NCBI RefSeq assembly: GCF_023898865.1
Contig: NZ_JAGSOV010000090.1
Location: 1-38,441 of the forward strand
DNA: 38,441 nt
DNA from: Pseudonocardia humida
GTDB taxonomy: Bacteria > Actinomycetota > Actinomycetes > Mycobacteriales > Pseudonocardiaceae
Reading direction: 5' to 3'
A program made the position numbers and the translations under genes. Under the pieces are notes generated by a model that worked only from the letters and a program-made list of their open reading frames with translations, was not told the DNA's origin and searched no databases. This document shows, piece after piece, positions 7,389 through 15,795 of this stretch; within the stretch, counting starts at the first letter, position 1, and each line of letters begins with the position of its first letter.

Positions 7389-10300
7389 GTGTCCACGACC
7401 GCGCGGTCCGTCCGCCCCGGCGCCCTCGCGCCGGGGCTGGTCCGCGTCCCGCGGGCGCGGGCGGCCGAGCCGGTGTGGGACGAGGCGGCCCGCCGGGTAC
7501 TGGCCCACCGCGCCGGTCCGCTGCGGGTGGTCGGTGGCCCGGGCACCGGCAAGACGACGCTGCTGCTGGCCGCCATCGCCGCCCGGATCACCGCGGGCGC
7601 CGGCCCCGAGGCCGACCCGGCCCGCACCCTCGTGCTGGTGGGCAGCCGGCGGGCCGCCGGGGAGCTGCGCGAGCGGCTGGGCGAGCTGGTCGGCGGCGGC
7701 GCGACCGACCGCACCCTGCGCGAGCCGCTGGTCCGCACGGTGCACTCCTACGCGTTCGGCGTGCTGCGCCTGCACGCCGCCCGCCACGGCGACCCGCCGC
7801 CCCGGCTGCTGGCCAGCGCCGAGCAGGACGTCGTCGTCCGGGAGCTGCTGGCCGGCGAGGTCGCCGAGGCGGTCCCGGGCTCGGGCTGGCCGGAGCGCCT
7901 GCTGCCGGCGATCGGCCTGCCCGGCTTCGCCGCCGAGCTGCGCGAGCTGCTGCTCCGGGCGGGCGAGCGCGGGATGGGCCCCGACGAGCTGACCGCGATG
8001 GGGGAGCGCCACGACGTCGGCGCGTGGCGCGCGGCCGGTCGCTTCTACCGGGTCTACGAGCAGGTCAACCTGCTGCGCGGGGCGGCGGGCCGGGGCGCCC
8101 CGCAGGCCACCGCCCCCGCGCTCGACTCCGCCGAGCTGGTGGCCGCCGCCCTCGACGCGCTCGCCGCCGACCCCGACCTGCTCGCCGCCGAGCGCGACCG
8201 GATCCGCCACCTCGCCGTCGACGACGCCCAGGACCTCGACCCGCAGCAGATGGAGCTGGTCGGGGTGCTCGGTTCCACCGCCACCACGGTGCTGCTCGCC
8301 GGCGACCCCGACCAGGCCGTGCTGAACTTCCGCGGCGCCGACCCGGAGGGCATGCGGGCCGTCGAGGCGGAGACGGTGGTGCTCACCGTCGACCACCGGG
8401 GGGCGCCCGCCGTCCGCGAGGCGTGCGGGCGGCTCGCCGCGCGGCTCCCCGGCGCCGGGAGCGGGCGCCGCCGGGTCGCCCCGCCGGGCGACCCGGGCCC
8501 GGAGGGCGACGTCCGGGTCCGGGTGTTCGGCTCGGCGGCCCAGGAGGCCGGCTGGGTGGCCGACCAGCTGCGCCGCGCCCACCTGACCGGTGGCGTGCCC
8601 TGGTCGCGGATGGCCGTGCTGGCCCGCTCCACCCGCCGCTCGCTGCCGACGCTGCGCCGGGCCCTGCTGGCCGCCGGGGTGCCCATCGCCGCCCCGAACG
8701 ACGAGCTGCCGCTGGGGCGCCAGCCCGCCGTCGTGCCGCTGCTGCTCGTGCTGCGCTACGCCACCCGCCCCGGCGAGCTCGACGCCGACGCGGCCACCGC
8801 GCTGCTCACCTCCCCGCTCGGCTCGGCCGACCCGATGCGCATGCGCAGGCTGCGCCGCGGGCTGCTGCGCCTGCACGCCGCGGGCGGGGGCCCCGACCGC
8901 CGCCCGCCCGGCGCGCCGGTGGCCCCGGCGGAGGCCGAGCGGATCGGCAGCGACCCGCTCCTGGTCGAGGCCCTGCGGGCGGCCGCCCGCGGCCGCCCCG
9001 ACCCGCTGACCGCGCTGCCCCCGCAGGAGACCGCCCCGCTGCGCCGGGTCGGCGCGCTGCTGGCCGTGGCGGGCGAGGCCGCCCGCCACGGCGAGAGCGC
9101 CGAGGAGGTGCTCTGGCGGGTCTGGCAACACAGCGGACTGGGCCCGCGCTGGAGCGACGCCAGCGCGCGCGGCGGCCCGGTGGGCGCGGCCGCCGACCGC
9201 GACCTCGACGCCGTCCTCGCGCTGTTCGCGGCCGCCTCCCGGCACGCCGACCGGCTGCCCGGCGCCGACGTCGCCAGCTTCACCGAGTACCTGGCCGAGC
9301 AGCAGCTCCCCGGCGATTCGCTGGCCCCGCGGGCCCCGCAGGGCGAGGCCGTCGCCCTGCTCACGGCGCACGCTGCGCGCGGGCGCGAGTGGGACGTGGT
9401 GGCCGTGCCCGGCGTCCAGGAGGGCACCTGGCCCGACCTGCGCCTGCGCGGCAGCCTGCTGGGCAACGAGCGGCTGGTCGACGTCGTCGCCGGAGTCGCC
9501 GAGCCCGACGCCAAGGTCTCCCGGGTCGCGCCGCTGCTGGCCGAGGAGCGCAGGCTGTTCTACGTGGCCTGCTCGCGGGCCCGGCACACGCTGCTGGTCA
9601 GCGCGGTGCAGGGAGCCCCGCAGGGCGCATCGCCCGGCGACGACGAGCAGCCATCCCGCTTCCTCGACGAGCTCGACCCGGTCCCCGCAGGCCAGGCCGA
9701 CCGCCCCCTGCACCGGCCAGGGCGCTCGCTCGTGCTGGCCGAGCTGGTCGGCGAGCTGCGCCGCGCGGTGGCCTCGCCCGCCGAGACCCCGCAGCAGCGG
9801 GCGCGCCGCCACCGCGCCGCGGTCCAGCTCGCCCGGCTGGCCGAGGCGGGCGTCCCGGGCGCCCACCCCGACGACTGGTACGGCCTGGCCCCGGTCTCCT
9901 CCGACGGCCCGCTGCGGGTGCCGGGCGAGGTCGTGCCGGTGTCCCCGTCGGACGTCGAGAAGATCGTGCGCTGCCCGCTGCGCTGGGTGCTGGAGCGCCA
10001 CGGCGGGGGAGACGTCGGCGCGCTGGCCGCCGTCACCGGCTCGTTGGTGCACGCGCTGGTGCAGGCGGGCGCGGCCGGCGCCGACGGCGCCGAGCTGGAG
10101 GGCGCGCTGCGCGAGGCGTGGTCCCGGTTGGACGCCGGGGCGCCGTGGTTCGGCCGCCGCGAGCTCGACCGGGTGCGCGGCATGCTCGCCGCCTTCGACG
10201 GCTGGGTCCGCTCCAGCCGGGCCGAGGGCCTGCGGCTGGTCGCGGTGGAGCAGCCCGTCCAGCTCGACATGGAGGGCCCGGGCGGGGGGCCGTGGCTGCG

Positions 10301-10721
10301 GCTGCGCGGCCGGGTCGACCGCCTGGAGGTCGACCCGGAGGGCCGGCCCGTCGTCGTCGACGTCAAGACCGGCAAGGCGGCGGTCAGCGCCCGGGCCGCC
10401 GCCGAGCACCCGCAGCTGGCGGTGTACCAGCTGGCCGCGGCCCTGGGCGCGTTCGGCGAGCTGCTCGACCCCGGCCGCGGCCCGGGCGGCGCCCGGCTGG
10501 TCTACGTGGCCGACCAGAAGGCCGGGGGCCAGCCGAAGGAGCCGGTGCAGCCGCCGCTGGACGAGGTCGACGTCGAGCACTGGCGCTCGGTCGTGGAGCG
10601 CTGCGCTGAGGAGACCTCCGGCTCGACGTTCATCGCCCGCCTCGGCCCGGACTGCGAGCGCTGCCCCGTGCGCACCAGCTGCCCCCTGCACGACGCGGGC
10701 CGCTCCGTGCCCCGTCAGTGA
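7389..10721 (+). CDS. adnA: AdnA-like helicase-nuclease subunit
   Basis: A 1110-residue UvrD-type helicase fused to a RecB-like PD-(D/E)XK nuclease, one subunit of the AdnAB complex that unwinds and resects double-strand breaks. Visible: Walker A GGPGTGKTT (about 49-57), motif II VDDAQDLDP (about 276), motif III GDPDQAVLNFRG (about 305), ERRLFYVACSRA (motif VI, about 720), nuclease core VDVKTGKA (about 989). Four cysteines, Cys862 (RCPLRW) and Cys1089/1092/1098 (C-x2-C-x5-C), match the iron-sulfur staple of AddB-type nuclease domains. Motif II is DDAQ rather than DExQ, so ATP hydrolysis may be weaker. GTG 7389 is preceded by TTGCAT at 6 nt (leaderless-like). Mycobacterial AdnA is about 1045 residues. 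Its partner adnB follows after an inserted GH16 gene. Confidence 0.9.
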   Translation: MSTTARSVRPGALAPGLVRVPRARAAEPVWDEAARRVLAHRAGPLRVVGGPGTGKTTLLLAAIAARITAGAGPEADPARTLVLVGSRRAAGELRERLGELVGGGATDRTLREPLVRTVHSYAFGVLRLHAARHGDPPPRLLASAEQDVVVRELLAGEVAEAVPGSGWPERLLPAIGLPGFAAELRELLLRAGERGMGPDELTAMGERHDVGAWRAAGRFYRVYEQVNLLRGAAGRGAPQATAPALDSAELVAAALDALAADPDLLAAERDRIRHLAVDDAQDLDPQQMELVGVLGSTATTVLLAGDPDQAVLNFRGADPEGMRAVEAETVVLTVDHRGAPAVREACGRLAARLPGAGSGRRRVAPPGDPGPEGDVRVRVFGSAAQEAGWVADQLRRAHLTGGVPWSRMAVLARSTRRSLPTLRRALLAAGVPIAAPNDELPLGRQPAVVPLLLVLRYATRPGELDADAATALLTSPLGSADPMRMRRLRRGLLRLHAAGGGPDRRPPGAPVAPAEAERIGSDPLLVEALRAAARGRPDPLTALPPQETAPLRRVGALLAVAGEAARHGESAEEVLWRVWQHSGLGPRWSDASARGGPVGAAADRDLDAVLALFAAASRHADRLPGADVASFTEYLAEQQLPGDSLAPRAPQGEAVALLTAHAARGREWDVVAVPGVQEGTWPDLRLRGSLLGNERLVDVVAGVAEPDAKVSRVAPLLAEERRLFYVACSRARHTLLVSAVQGAPQGASPGDDEQPSRFLDELDPVPAGQADRPLHRPGRSLVLAELVGELRRAVASPAETPQQRARRHRAAVQLARLAEAGVPGAHPDDWYGLAPVSSDGPLRVPGEVVPVSPSDVEKIVRCPLRWVLERHGGGDVGALAAVTGSLVHALVQAGAAGADGAELEGALREAWSRLDAGAPWFGRRELDRVRGMLAAFDGWVRSSRAEGLRLVAVEQPVQLDMEGPGGGPWLRLRGRVDRLEVDPEGRPVVVDVKTGKAAVSARAAAEHPQLAVYQLAAALGAFGELLDPGRGPGGARLVYVADQKAGGQPKEPVQPPLDEVDVEHWRSVVERCAEETSGSTFIARLGPDCERCPVRTSCPLHDAGRSVPRQ

Positions 10722-10738
10722 GCCCGGTGGCCGGGCGC

Positions 10739-10780
10739 GTAACCCGTCCGTGCGTCGCTCGTTGGTAAAGAGTCGGTAAC
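10739..10780 (+). promoter_or_regulatory. GTAAC direct repeats upstream of the GH16 gene
   Basis: GTAAA (10765) and GTAAC (10776) are 11 bp apart, and another GTAAC is at 10739. Direct GTAAC-like repeats at one helical turn are the kind of site bound by OmpR-family regulators such as MtrA or GlnR. Which regulator, if any, is inference. Confidence 0.3.
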
Positions 10781-10789
10781 CCACTCGGG

Positions 10790-10805
10790 TGAGGTCGTGA
10801 CCTCA
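10790..10805. promoter_or_regulatory. Perfect 7-bp inverted repeat, operator candidate
   Basis: TGAGGTC-GT-GACCTCA in the 239-bp gap between adnA and the GH16 gene. The 2-nt centre makes a hairpin unlikely and a dimeric repressor site more likely. A possible weak promoter (TTGTCG 10866, TACGGT 10891, 19-nt spacer) lies downstream. Confidence 0.4.
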
Positions 10806-10960
10806 TCGCAACCCGCCGGGCCCCGGGACGTCTACCTGGTGTCAGCACGTCCCTGCGGAGCGCAGTTGTCGCGCGCCACGCAGGGGAAGGTACGGTCCCT
10901 CGACGCCGGCGCTCCCCCAAGCTCCCCCCCGGCTCGTGGTACTCGCAGGCAGGAGACGCA

Positions 10961-11857
10961 ATGCCCCACATCCCGGTGCGCGTCCGCGCAGCGGTGGCCG
11001 GCGTGGCGGTCGCCATCTCGGTGGCCGCCTGCGCAGGCGCGGACCCCACCCCGGCCGCCCCCGATTCCGGGCCGGACCTGTTCGACGCGCTCCCGCAGAA
11101 GGTGGAACTGCCCCCGGTTCCGGAGATCCCGACGACAACGGTCGCTCCGCCGGCCCCCACCGTTACGCCCAAGCCCAAACCCAAGTCGGAGGTCAAGAAG
11201 GCCGCCGAGGACGCGGGCCCCAAGCTGGACTGGAAGCGGGTCGGCGGCGACGAGTTCGACGGCGGCCTCGACGAGGACACCTGGAACCTCTACGACAGCA
11301 TCGGCGGCTTCGGCAACGGCCTGCGCCGGCCCGAGGCGATCTCGGTCTCCGACGGCACCTTGAAGATCACCGGTCGGGACGAGGTCTCCGGCGGCATGGG
11401 CCACTCCCACGGCCAGCTCTACGGGCGCTGGGAGTTCCGCGCCCGCACCGAGCCCGGGCGCGGCTTCGGCTCGGCGATCCTGCTGTGGCCGGACTCCGAG
11501 CAGTGGCCGGAGGACGGCGAGATCGACATGATGGAGGTGCCGACCGAGGACCGGGTGCGCGCCCACTTCGTGCTGCACTACGGCGAGGACAACAACATCG
11601 TCGGCACGTCGGTCCCGGGCGACTACACCGAGTGGCACACCTTCGCCGTCGAGTGGCTGCCCGACCGGCTCACCTGGTTCGTGGACGGCAAGAAGCACTT
11701 CGAGACCACCGATCTCGAAGCCATCCCGAAGACGCCGATGCACCTGACCATCCAGCTCGACCAGGGGCCGAAGAAGGACTGGCTGCCCGAGCGCGACGAG
11801 ACCACCCCCGACGAGGTGTCCCTCGAAGTCGACTGGGTGCGTGTCTACGAGCTCTAG
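10961..11857 (+). CDS. Secreted GH16 beta-glucanase-like lipoprotein
   Basis: A 298-residue exported protein. The N-terminus has basic residues, a hydrophobic core and a lipobox SVAAC (Cys24), then a Pro/Thr/Lys-rich linker to about residue 85, then a glycoside hydrolase family 16 domain (LDWKRVGGDEFDGGLDEDTWNLYD; GRWEFRARTEPGRGFGSAILLWP). The GH16 catalytic motif ExDxxE is intact: Glu187, Asp189, Glu192 in GEIDMMEV. Likely substrate is a beta-1,3 or mixed-linkage glucan or another wall or environmental polysaccharide; the exact one cannot be read. ATG is preceded by AGGAGA. It lies between adnA and adnB, 26 bp before the latter, with its own 239-bp upstream region, so it may carry the adnB promoter. 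Confidence 0.88.
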   Translation: MPHIPVRVRAAVAGVAVAISVAACAGADPTPAAPDSGPDLFDALPQKVELPPVPEIPTTTVAPPAPTVTPKPKPKSEVKKAAEDAGPKLDWKRVGGDEFDGGLDEDTWNLYDSIGGFGNGLRRPEAISVSDGTLKITGRDEVSGGMGHSHGQLYGRWEFRARTEPGRGFGSAILLWPDSEQWPEDGEIDMMEVPTEDRVRAHFVLHYGEDNNIVGTSVPGDYTEWHTFAVEWLPDRLTWFVDGKKHFETTDLEAIPKTPMHLTIQLDQGPKKDWLPERDETTPDEVSLEVDWVRVYEL

Positions 11858-11883
11858 GCCCTTCGCGAGGGGATGATCTGCCG

Positions 11884-14800
11884 GTGGAGCTGACTCCGGC
11901 GGCGCTCGCCACCGCGCTCGGCCTGCCCCCTCCCACCGAGGAGCAGGCCGCGGTCATCGCCGCCCCGGCCCGCCCGGCGCTCGTCGTCGCCGGGGCCGGG
12001 GCGGGCAAGACCGAGACGATGGCGGCCAGGGTGGTCTGGCTGGTCGCCACCGGCCAGGTCCTGCCCGAGCAGGTGCTGGGCCTGACCTTCACCCGCAAGG
12101 CGGCCCAGCAGCTGGGCAGCCGGGTGCGCTCCCGGCTGCGCAGGCTGGCCGCGTCCCGGCTGCTCGACGAGCTCGACCCCAGCGGGGAGCGGCGGACGGC
12201 CGTCGTGGCCGGCGAGCCGACCATCTCCACCTACCACGCCTACGCGGGGCGGCTGGTCGGCGAGCACGCGCTGCGGCTGCCCGCCGAGCCCGCCGCCCGG
12301 CTGCTCGGCGAGACCGCGTCGTGGCAGCTGGCCCACCGGGTCGTCAGCAGCTGGGCCGACGACCTGGACGTCGACGTGATGCCGCCGACGGTCACCGGCT
12401 GGCTGCTGGCGCTGGCCGGGGAGCTGGGCGAGCACCTGGTCGAGCCCGAGCAGGTCCGCGCCCACGCCGAACGGGTCATCTCGGTGCTGGCCGCGGCGCC
12501 GCCGGGCAAGCGCCAGCGCGCCGAGCCGTCCCAGACCTACCGGCGCTGGATCGACGCCCAGCGGATGCGGATGGAGCTGCTGCCGCTGGTGGAGGCGTTC
12601 ACCGCGCGCAAGCGGGCCGAGCGCGCCGTCGACTTCGCCGACCAGCTGGCCATCGCCGCGCGCGTCGCCGCCGACCACCCCGAGGTCGGCGAGGTCGAGC
12701 GGACCACGTTCCGCGCCGTGCTGCTCGACGAGTACCAGGACACCGGCCACTCCCAGCGCGTGCTGCTGCGGGCCCTGTTCGGCACGCAGCCCGGCGAGCC
12801 CGTGCGGACCGAGGGCCCGGCGGTCACCGCGGTGGGCGACCCGTGCCAGTCCATCTACGGCTGGCGCGGGGCCAGCGCGGGCAACCTGGTGCGGTTCCGC
12901 ACCGACTTCCCCGGCCCGGACGGCCCGGCCGACGAGTACGGGCTGATGACCAGCTTCCGCAACCCGCCGGAGGTGCTGGCGCTGGCCAACGCGGTCTCCG
13001 CGCCGCTGCGCGAGGCCCCCGGAGCGGTCGGCGTCGGGGCGCTGCGCTCGGGCCCGGGCGCCGGGTCGGGCCGGGTGCGGGTGGCGCTGCTGCCCGACGC
13101 GGCCACCGAGATCGCCTGGATGGCCGACGCCGTCGCCGAGCGCTGGGAGCAGGGCGGGGAGTCGCCGCCGACGTCGGCGGTGCTGGTGCGCAGGCGCGCC
13201 GACATGGACGCCATCGCCACCGCGCTGCGGGCCAGGGGGCTGCCGGTCGAGGTGGTCGGGCTGGGCGGGCTGCTGGACACACCGGAGGTCCGCGACCTGG
13301 TCAGCGCGCTGCGGCTGGTGGCCGACCCGCTGTCCGGGCCGGCCGCCGTCCGGCTGCTGACCGGGGCCCGCTGGCGGCTGGGCGTCTCCGACCTGTCCGC
13401 GCTGTGGCAGCGGGCCCGCGAGATCGTGCCCGGCGCCCCGGCCCGCCCCGGGCCGCTGACGCCGTCGGAGCTGGCGCTGGGCGCCTTGCCGGGCGAGCAC
13501 GCCCAGCAGGCCGGGCTGGTCGACGCCCTGGACGACCCGGGTCCGGCCGAGCGGTACTCCCCGCTGGGCTACGCCCGGATCACTCGGCTGGCTCGCGAGC
13601 TGGGCTGGTTGCGCTCGCGGGCCTCCGCGCCGCTGACCGACCTCGTCGCCGACGCCGAGCGCATCCTGCTGCTCGACGCCGAGACCGCCGCCCGGCCCGG
13701 CCCGGTCGGGCGGGCGCAGCTGGACGCGTTCGCCGACGTGGTCGCCGACTTCGCGACCGGCGCCGAGGTCGCCACCCTGCCCGCCCTGCTGGACTACCTG
13801 GAGACCGCCGAGCGCGCCGAGGACGGGCTCTCGCCCGGCGAGGTCGAGGTGTCCACCGACCGCGTCCAGGTGCTCACCGTGCACGCGGCCAAGGGCCTGG
13901 AGTGGCAGGTCGTGGCCATCCCGCACCTGGTCAGCCAGGTCTTCCCCGGCCGCAAGATCGGTGGCACCTGGCTGACCAGCCCCGCCGAGCTGCCGGTCCC
14001 GCTGCGCGGCGACGCCGCCGACCTGCCCGGCATCGACCTGCCCGACAGCTCCGACCACACCGCCGACCGCAAGCAGCTCGAAGACCTGGTGAAGCAGCAC
14101 TCCGAGGCCCTCGACGAGCGCAGGCTGACCGAGGAGCGGCGGCTGTTCTACGTGGCGCTGACCCGGGCCGAGCGGGTGCTGCTGGTGTCCGGGCACCGGT
14201 GGGGCGCCACCGGGGAGAAGCCGCGCCGGCCCTCGGAGTTCCTGGTCGAGGTGGCCGCCGCGCACGCGCCGGAGGAGTGGGCCGACGAGCCGGCCGAGGG
14301 CGAGGTCAACCCGGCCACCCTCGAGCAGCCCACCGCGCAGTGGCCCGTCGATCCCCTCGGCGACCGCTCCGCCGACGTGCACGCCGGCGCCGAACTGGTC
14401 CGGGCCGCCCTGCGCGGCCTCGACGAGGCCAGGGTCGCGGCCGCCGCGGCGGTGCCCCCCGGCTCCCAGCTGGACCTCCTCGGCCCGGAGGAGCCCGCTG
14501 AGCCCCCGGAGGACGAGTTCGGGGCCCCGCCCGACGACGACCAGGACGACGGCGACGGCGACCCGGAGGGCTGGGCGGCCGACGTCGAGGTGCTGCTGGC
14601 CGAGCGCGCCGCCGCCCGCGCCCGCCCCACCGTCGCGCTGCCGGCCCAGCTGTCGGTGAGCCAGCTCGTCGAGCTCGCCGACGACCCGGCCGCACTGGCC
14701 TCGGTGCTGCGCCGCCCGCTGCCGATGGCCCCCAACCCGCACGCCCGCCGCGGCACCGCGTTCCACGCGTGGCTGGAGCAGCGCTTCGGCGCGGTCGGCC

Positions 14801-15237
14801 TGCTCGACATCGACGAGCTGCCCGGCGCCGCCGACGAGGGCGCGGCCACCGACGACGTCCTGGAGGACCTGCAGGCCGCCTACCTGGCTTCGGCCTGGGC
14901 CGACCGCTCACCGGTCGAGGTGGAGGTGCCGTTCGAGACGGTGCTGGCCGGGGTCGGGGTGCGGGGCCGGATGGACGCGGTGTTCCGCGACGAGGACGGC
15001 GGCTTCACCGTCGTCGACTGGAAGACCGGCGCCCTGCCCGGTCCGGACCGCCTGCCCGCGCTGGCCGTGCAGCTCGCGGTCTACCGGCTGGCGTGGGCGT
15101 CGATGGCGGGCTGCGAGCTCGACCGGGTCCGGGCGGCGTTCCACTACGTGCGCCAGGACGTCACCCTGCGCCCCGCCGACCTGCTCGACGCCGACGGCCT
15201 GCGCGACCTGCTCGGCTCCGTGCCGCTGGCCGGCTGA
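11884..15237 (+). CDS. adnB: AdnB-like helicase-nuclease subunit
   Basis: A 1117-residue UvrD/RecB-like helicase-nuclease, the second AdnAB subunit. Walker A GAGAGKTET (about 36-44), motif II LLDEYQDTGHSQ (about 280), GDPCQSIYGWRGA (about 317), motif V TVHAAKGLEW (about 664), motif VI ERRLFYVALTRA (about 750), nuclease core VVDWKTGALPG (about 1043) with QLAVYRLA after it. Motor motifs are canonical, unlike AdnA's DDAQ, in line with AdnB being the stronger motor in mycobacteria. No C-terminal cysteine cluster is present, so the iron-sulfur site belongs to AdnA only in this pair. An acidic insert (DDDQDDGDGD) lies near residue 890. GTG start with GAGGGGA upstream, 26 bp after the GH16 stop. It ends 4 bp from the convergent DUF1697 gene. 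Confidence 0.92.
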   Translation: MELTPAALATALGLPPPTEEQAAVIAAPARPALVVAGAGAGKTETMAARVVWLVATGQVLPEQVLGLTFTRKAAQQLGSRVRSRLRRLAASRLLDELDPSGERRTAVVAGEPTISTYHAYAGRLVGEHALRLPAEPAARLLGETASWQLAHRVVSSWADDLDVDVMPPTVTGWLLALAGELGEHLVEPEQVRAHAERVISVLAAAPPGKRQRAEPSQTYRRWIDAQRMRMELLPLVEAFTARKRAERAVDFADQLAIAARVAADHPEVGEVERTTFRAVLLDEYQDTGHSQRVLLRALFGTQPGEPVRTEGPAVTAVGDPCQSIYGWRGASAGNLVRFRTDFPGPDGPADEYGLMTSFRNPPEVLALANAVSAPLREAPGAVGVGALRSGPGAGSGRVRVALLPDAATEIAWMADAVAERWEQGGESPPTSAVLVRRRADMDAIATALRARGLPVEVVGLGGLLDTPEVRDLVSALRLVADPLSGPAAVRLLTGARWRLGVSDLSALWQRAREIVPGAPARPGPLTPSELALGALPGEHAQQAGLVDALDDPGPAERYSPLGYARITRLARELGWLRSRASAPLTDLVADAERILLLDAETAARPGPVGRAQLDAFADVVADFATGAEVATLPALLDYLETAERAEDGLSPGEVEVSTDRVQVLTVHAAKGLEWQVVAIPHLVSQVFPGRKIGGTWLTSPAELPVPLRGDAADLPGIDLPDSSDHTADRKQLEDLVKQHSEALDERRLTEERRLFYVALTRAERVLLVSGHRWGATGEKPRRPSEFLVEVAAAHAPEEWADEPAEGEVNPATLEQPTAQWPVDPLGDRSADVHAGAELVRAALRGLDEARVAAAAAVPPGSQLDLLGPEEPAEPPEDEFGAPPDDDQDDGDGDPEGWAADVEVLLAERAAARARPTVALPAQLSVSQLVELADDPAALASVLRRPLPMAPNPHARRGTAFHAWLEQRFGAVGLLDIDELPGAADEGAATDDVLEDLQAAYLASAWADRSPVEVEVPFETVLAGVGVRGRMDAVFRDEDGGFTVVDWKTGALPGPDRLPALAVQLAVYRLAWASMAGCELDRVRAAFHYVRQDVTLRPADLLDADGLRDLLGSVPLAG

Positions 15238-15241
15238 CCGA

Positions 15242-15775
15242 TCAGATCAGCTCGGCCAGCTTGGTCATGGTGTTCCAGTTGCGCGCGGTCACCATGATCT
15301 TCCAGTGCTTCTCCGCGGACCCGCCCACGGGCGGCGCGCCCATCAGCCCGTCCGGGCACCACTGGTAGATCACCCGGGGCCCGAGCCGGGAGTTCTCCGG
15401 GTCGAGCTCGGTCGGGTCGTGCGCCGCGAGCTGCTCGGCGTCGGGCTGCTCGGCCAGCACGTGGGCCATCATCCGCGAGCCGTTGTCGGCCACGTCGGTG
15501 AAGGGGTGCCCGTCGACGATCGCCCGCAGCTCGTCGGCCGTCAGGACGACGCAGCGCACGTCCATGCCCAGCGCGGCGTCGATGGCCGCGGAGATCCGCC
15601 GCTCGTGCTCGACCGGGTCGGCGTCGGGCCCGGTGAGCACCGCGTTGCCGCTCTGCAGGTGGGTGCGGACCTCGGTGTAGCCGGCGCCGTCGAGCAGGGC
15701 GCGCAGGTCGGCCATGGCGACGCGGCGGCGGGGGCCGAGGTTGATCCCGCGCAGGAGCAGGGCGTAGCGGGGCAC
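15242..15775 (-). CDS. DUF1697 family protein
   Basis: A 177-residue protein with the DUF1697 hallmarks: the N-terminal YALLLRGINLGPRRRVAMADL, then THLQSGNAVL, a middle VLTADELRAIVDGHPF, and a C-terminal ARNWNTMTKLAEL. Members are widespread, cytosolic and uncharacterised. The GTG at 15775 is chosen because the family begins with exactly this strand and a TACCCT -10 box lies 8 nt before it. Monocistronic, convergent with adnB and separated from the PPE-like gene by 20 bp of sequence on the same strand. Confidence 0.88.
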   Translation of the reverse strand: MPRYALLLRGINLGPRRRVAMADLRALLDGAGYTEVRTHLQSGNAVLTGPDADPVEHERRISAAIDAALGMDVRCVVLTADELRAIVDGHPFTDVADNGSRMMAHVLAEQPDAEQLAAHDPTELDPENSRLGPRVIYQWCPDGLMGAPPVGGSAEKHWKIMVTARNWNTMTKLAELI

Positions 15776-15783
15776 GGTCGGGC

Positions 15784-15789
15784 AGGGTA
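15784..15789 (-). promoter_or_regulatory. -10 box TACCCT of the DUF1697 gene
   Basis: On the minus strand TACCCT (TANNNT) ends 8 nt before GTG 15775; no Shine-Dalgarno is present, so a leaderless transcript is likely. Confidence 0.4.
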
Positions 15790-15795
15790 GCGGGG

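Noticed and set aside
6204..10784. A 1526-codon open frame on the minus strand opposite adnA
   Set aside because: Composition is Gly/Arg/Ala/Gln-rich shadow of adnA codons; only the 3' 97 codons (ATL) are real.
10722..10960. Possible c-di-AMP (ydaO) riboswitch upstream of the GH16 gene
   Set aside because: Conserved core elements of that class could not be found; only GTAAC repeats and a short palindrome are clear.
11854..14766. A 970-codon minus-strand open frame opposite adnB
   Set aside because: Antisense shadow caused by high GC; no motifs, whereas adnB has a full motif set.
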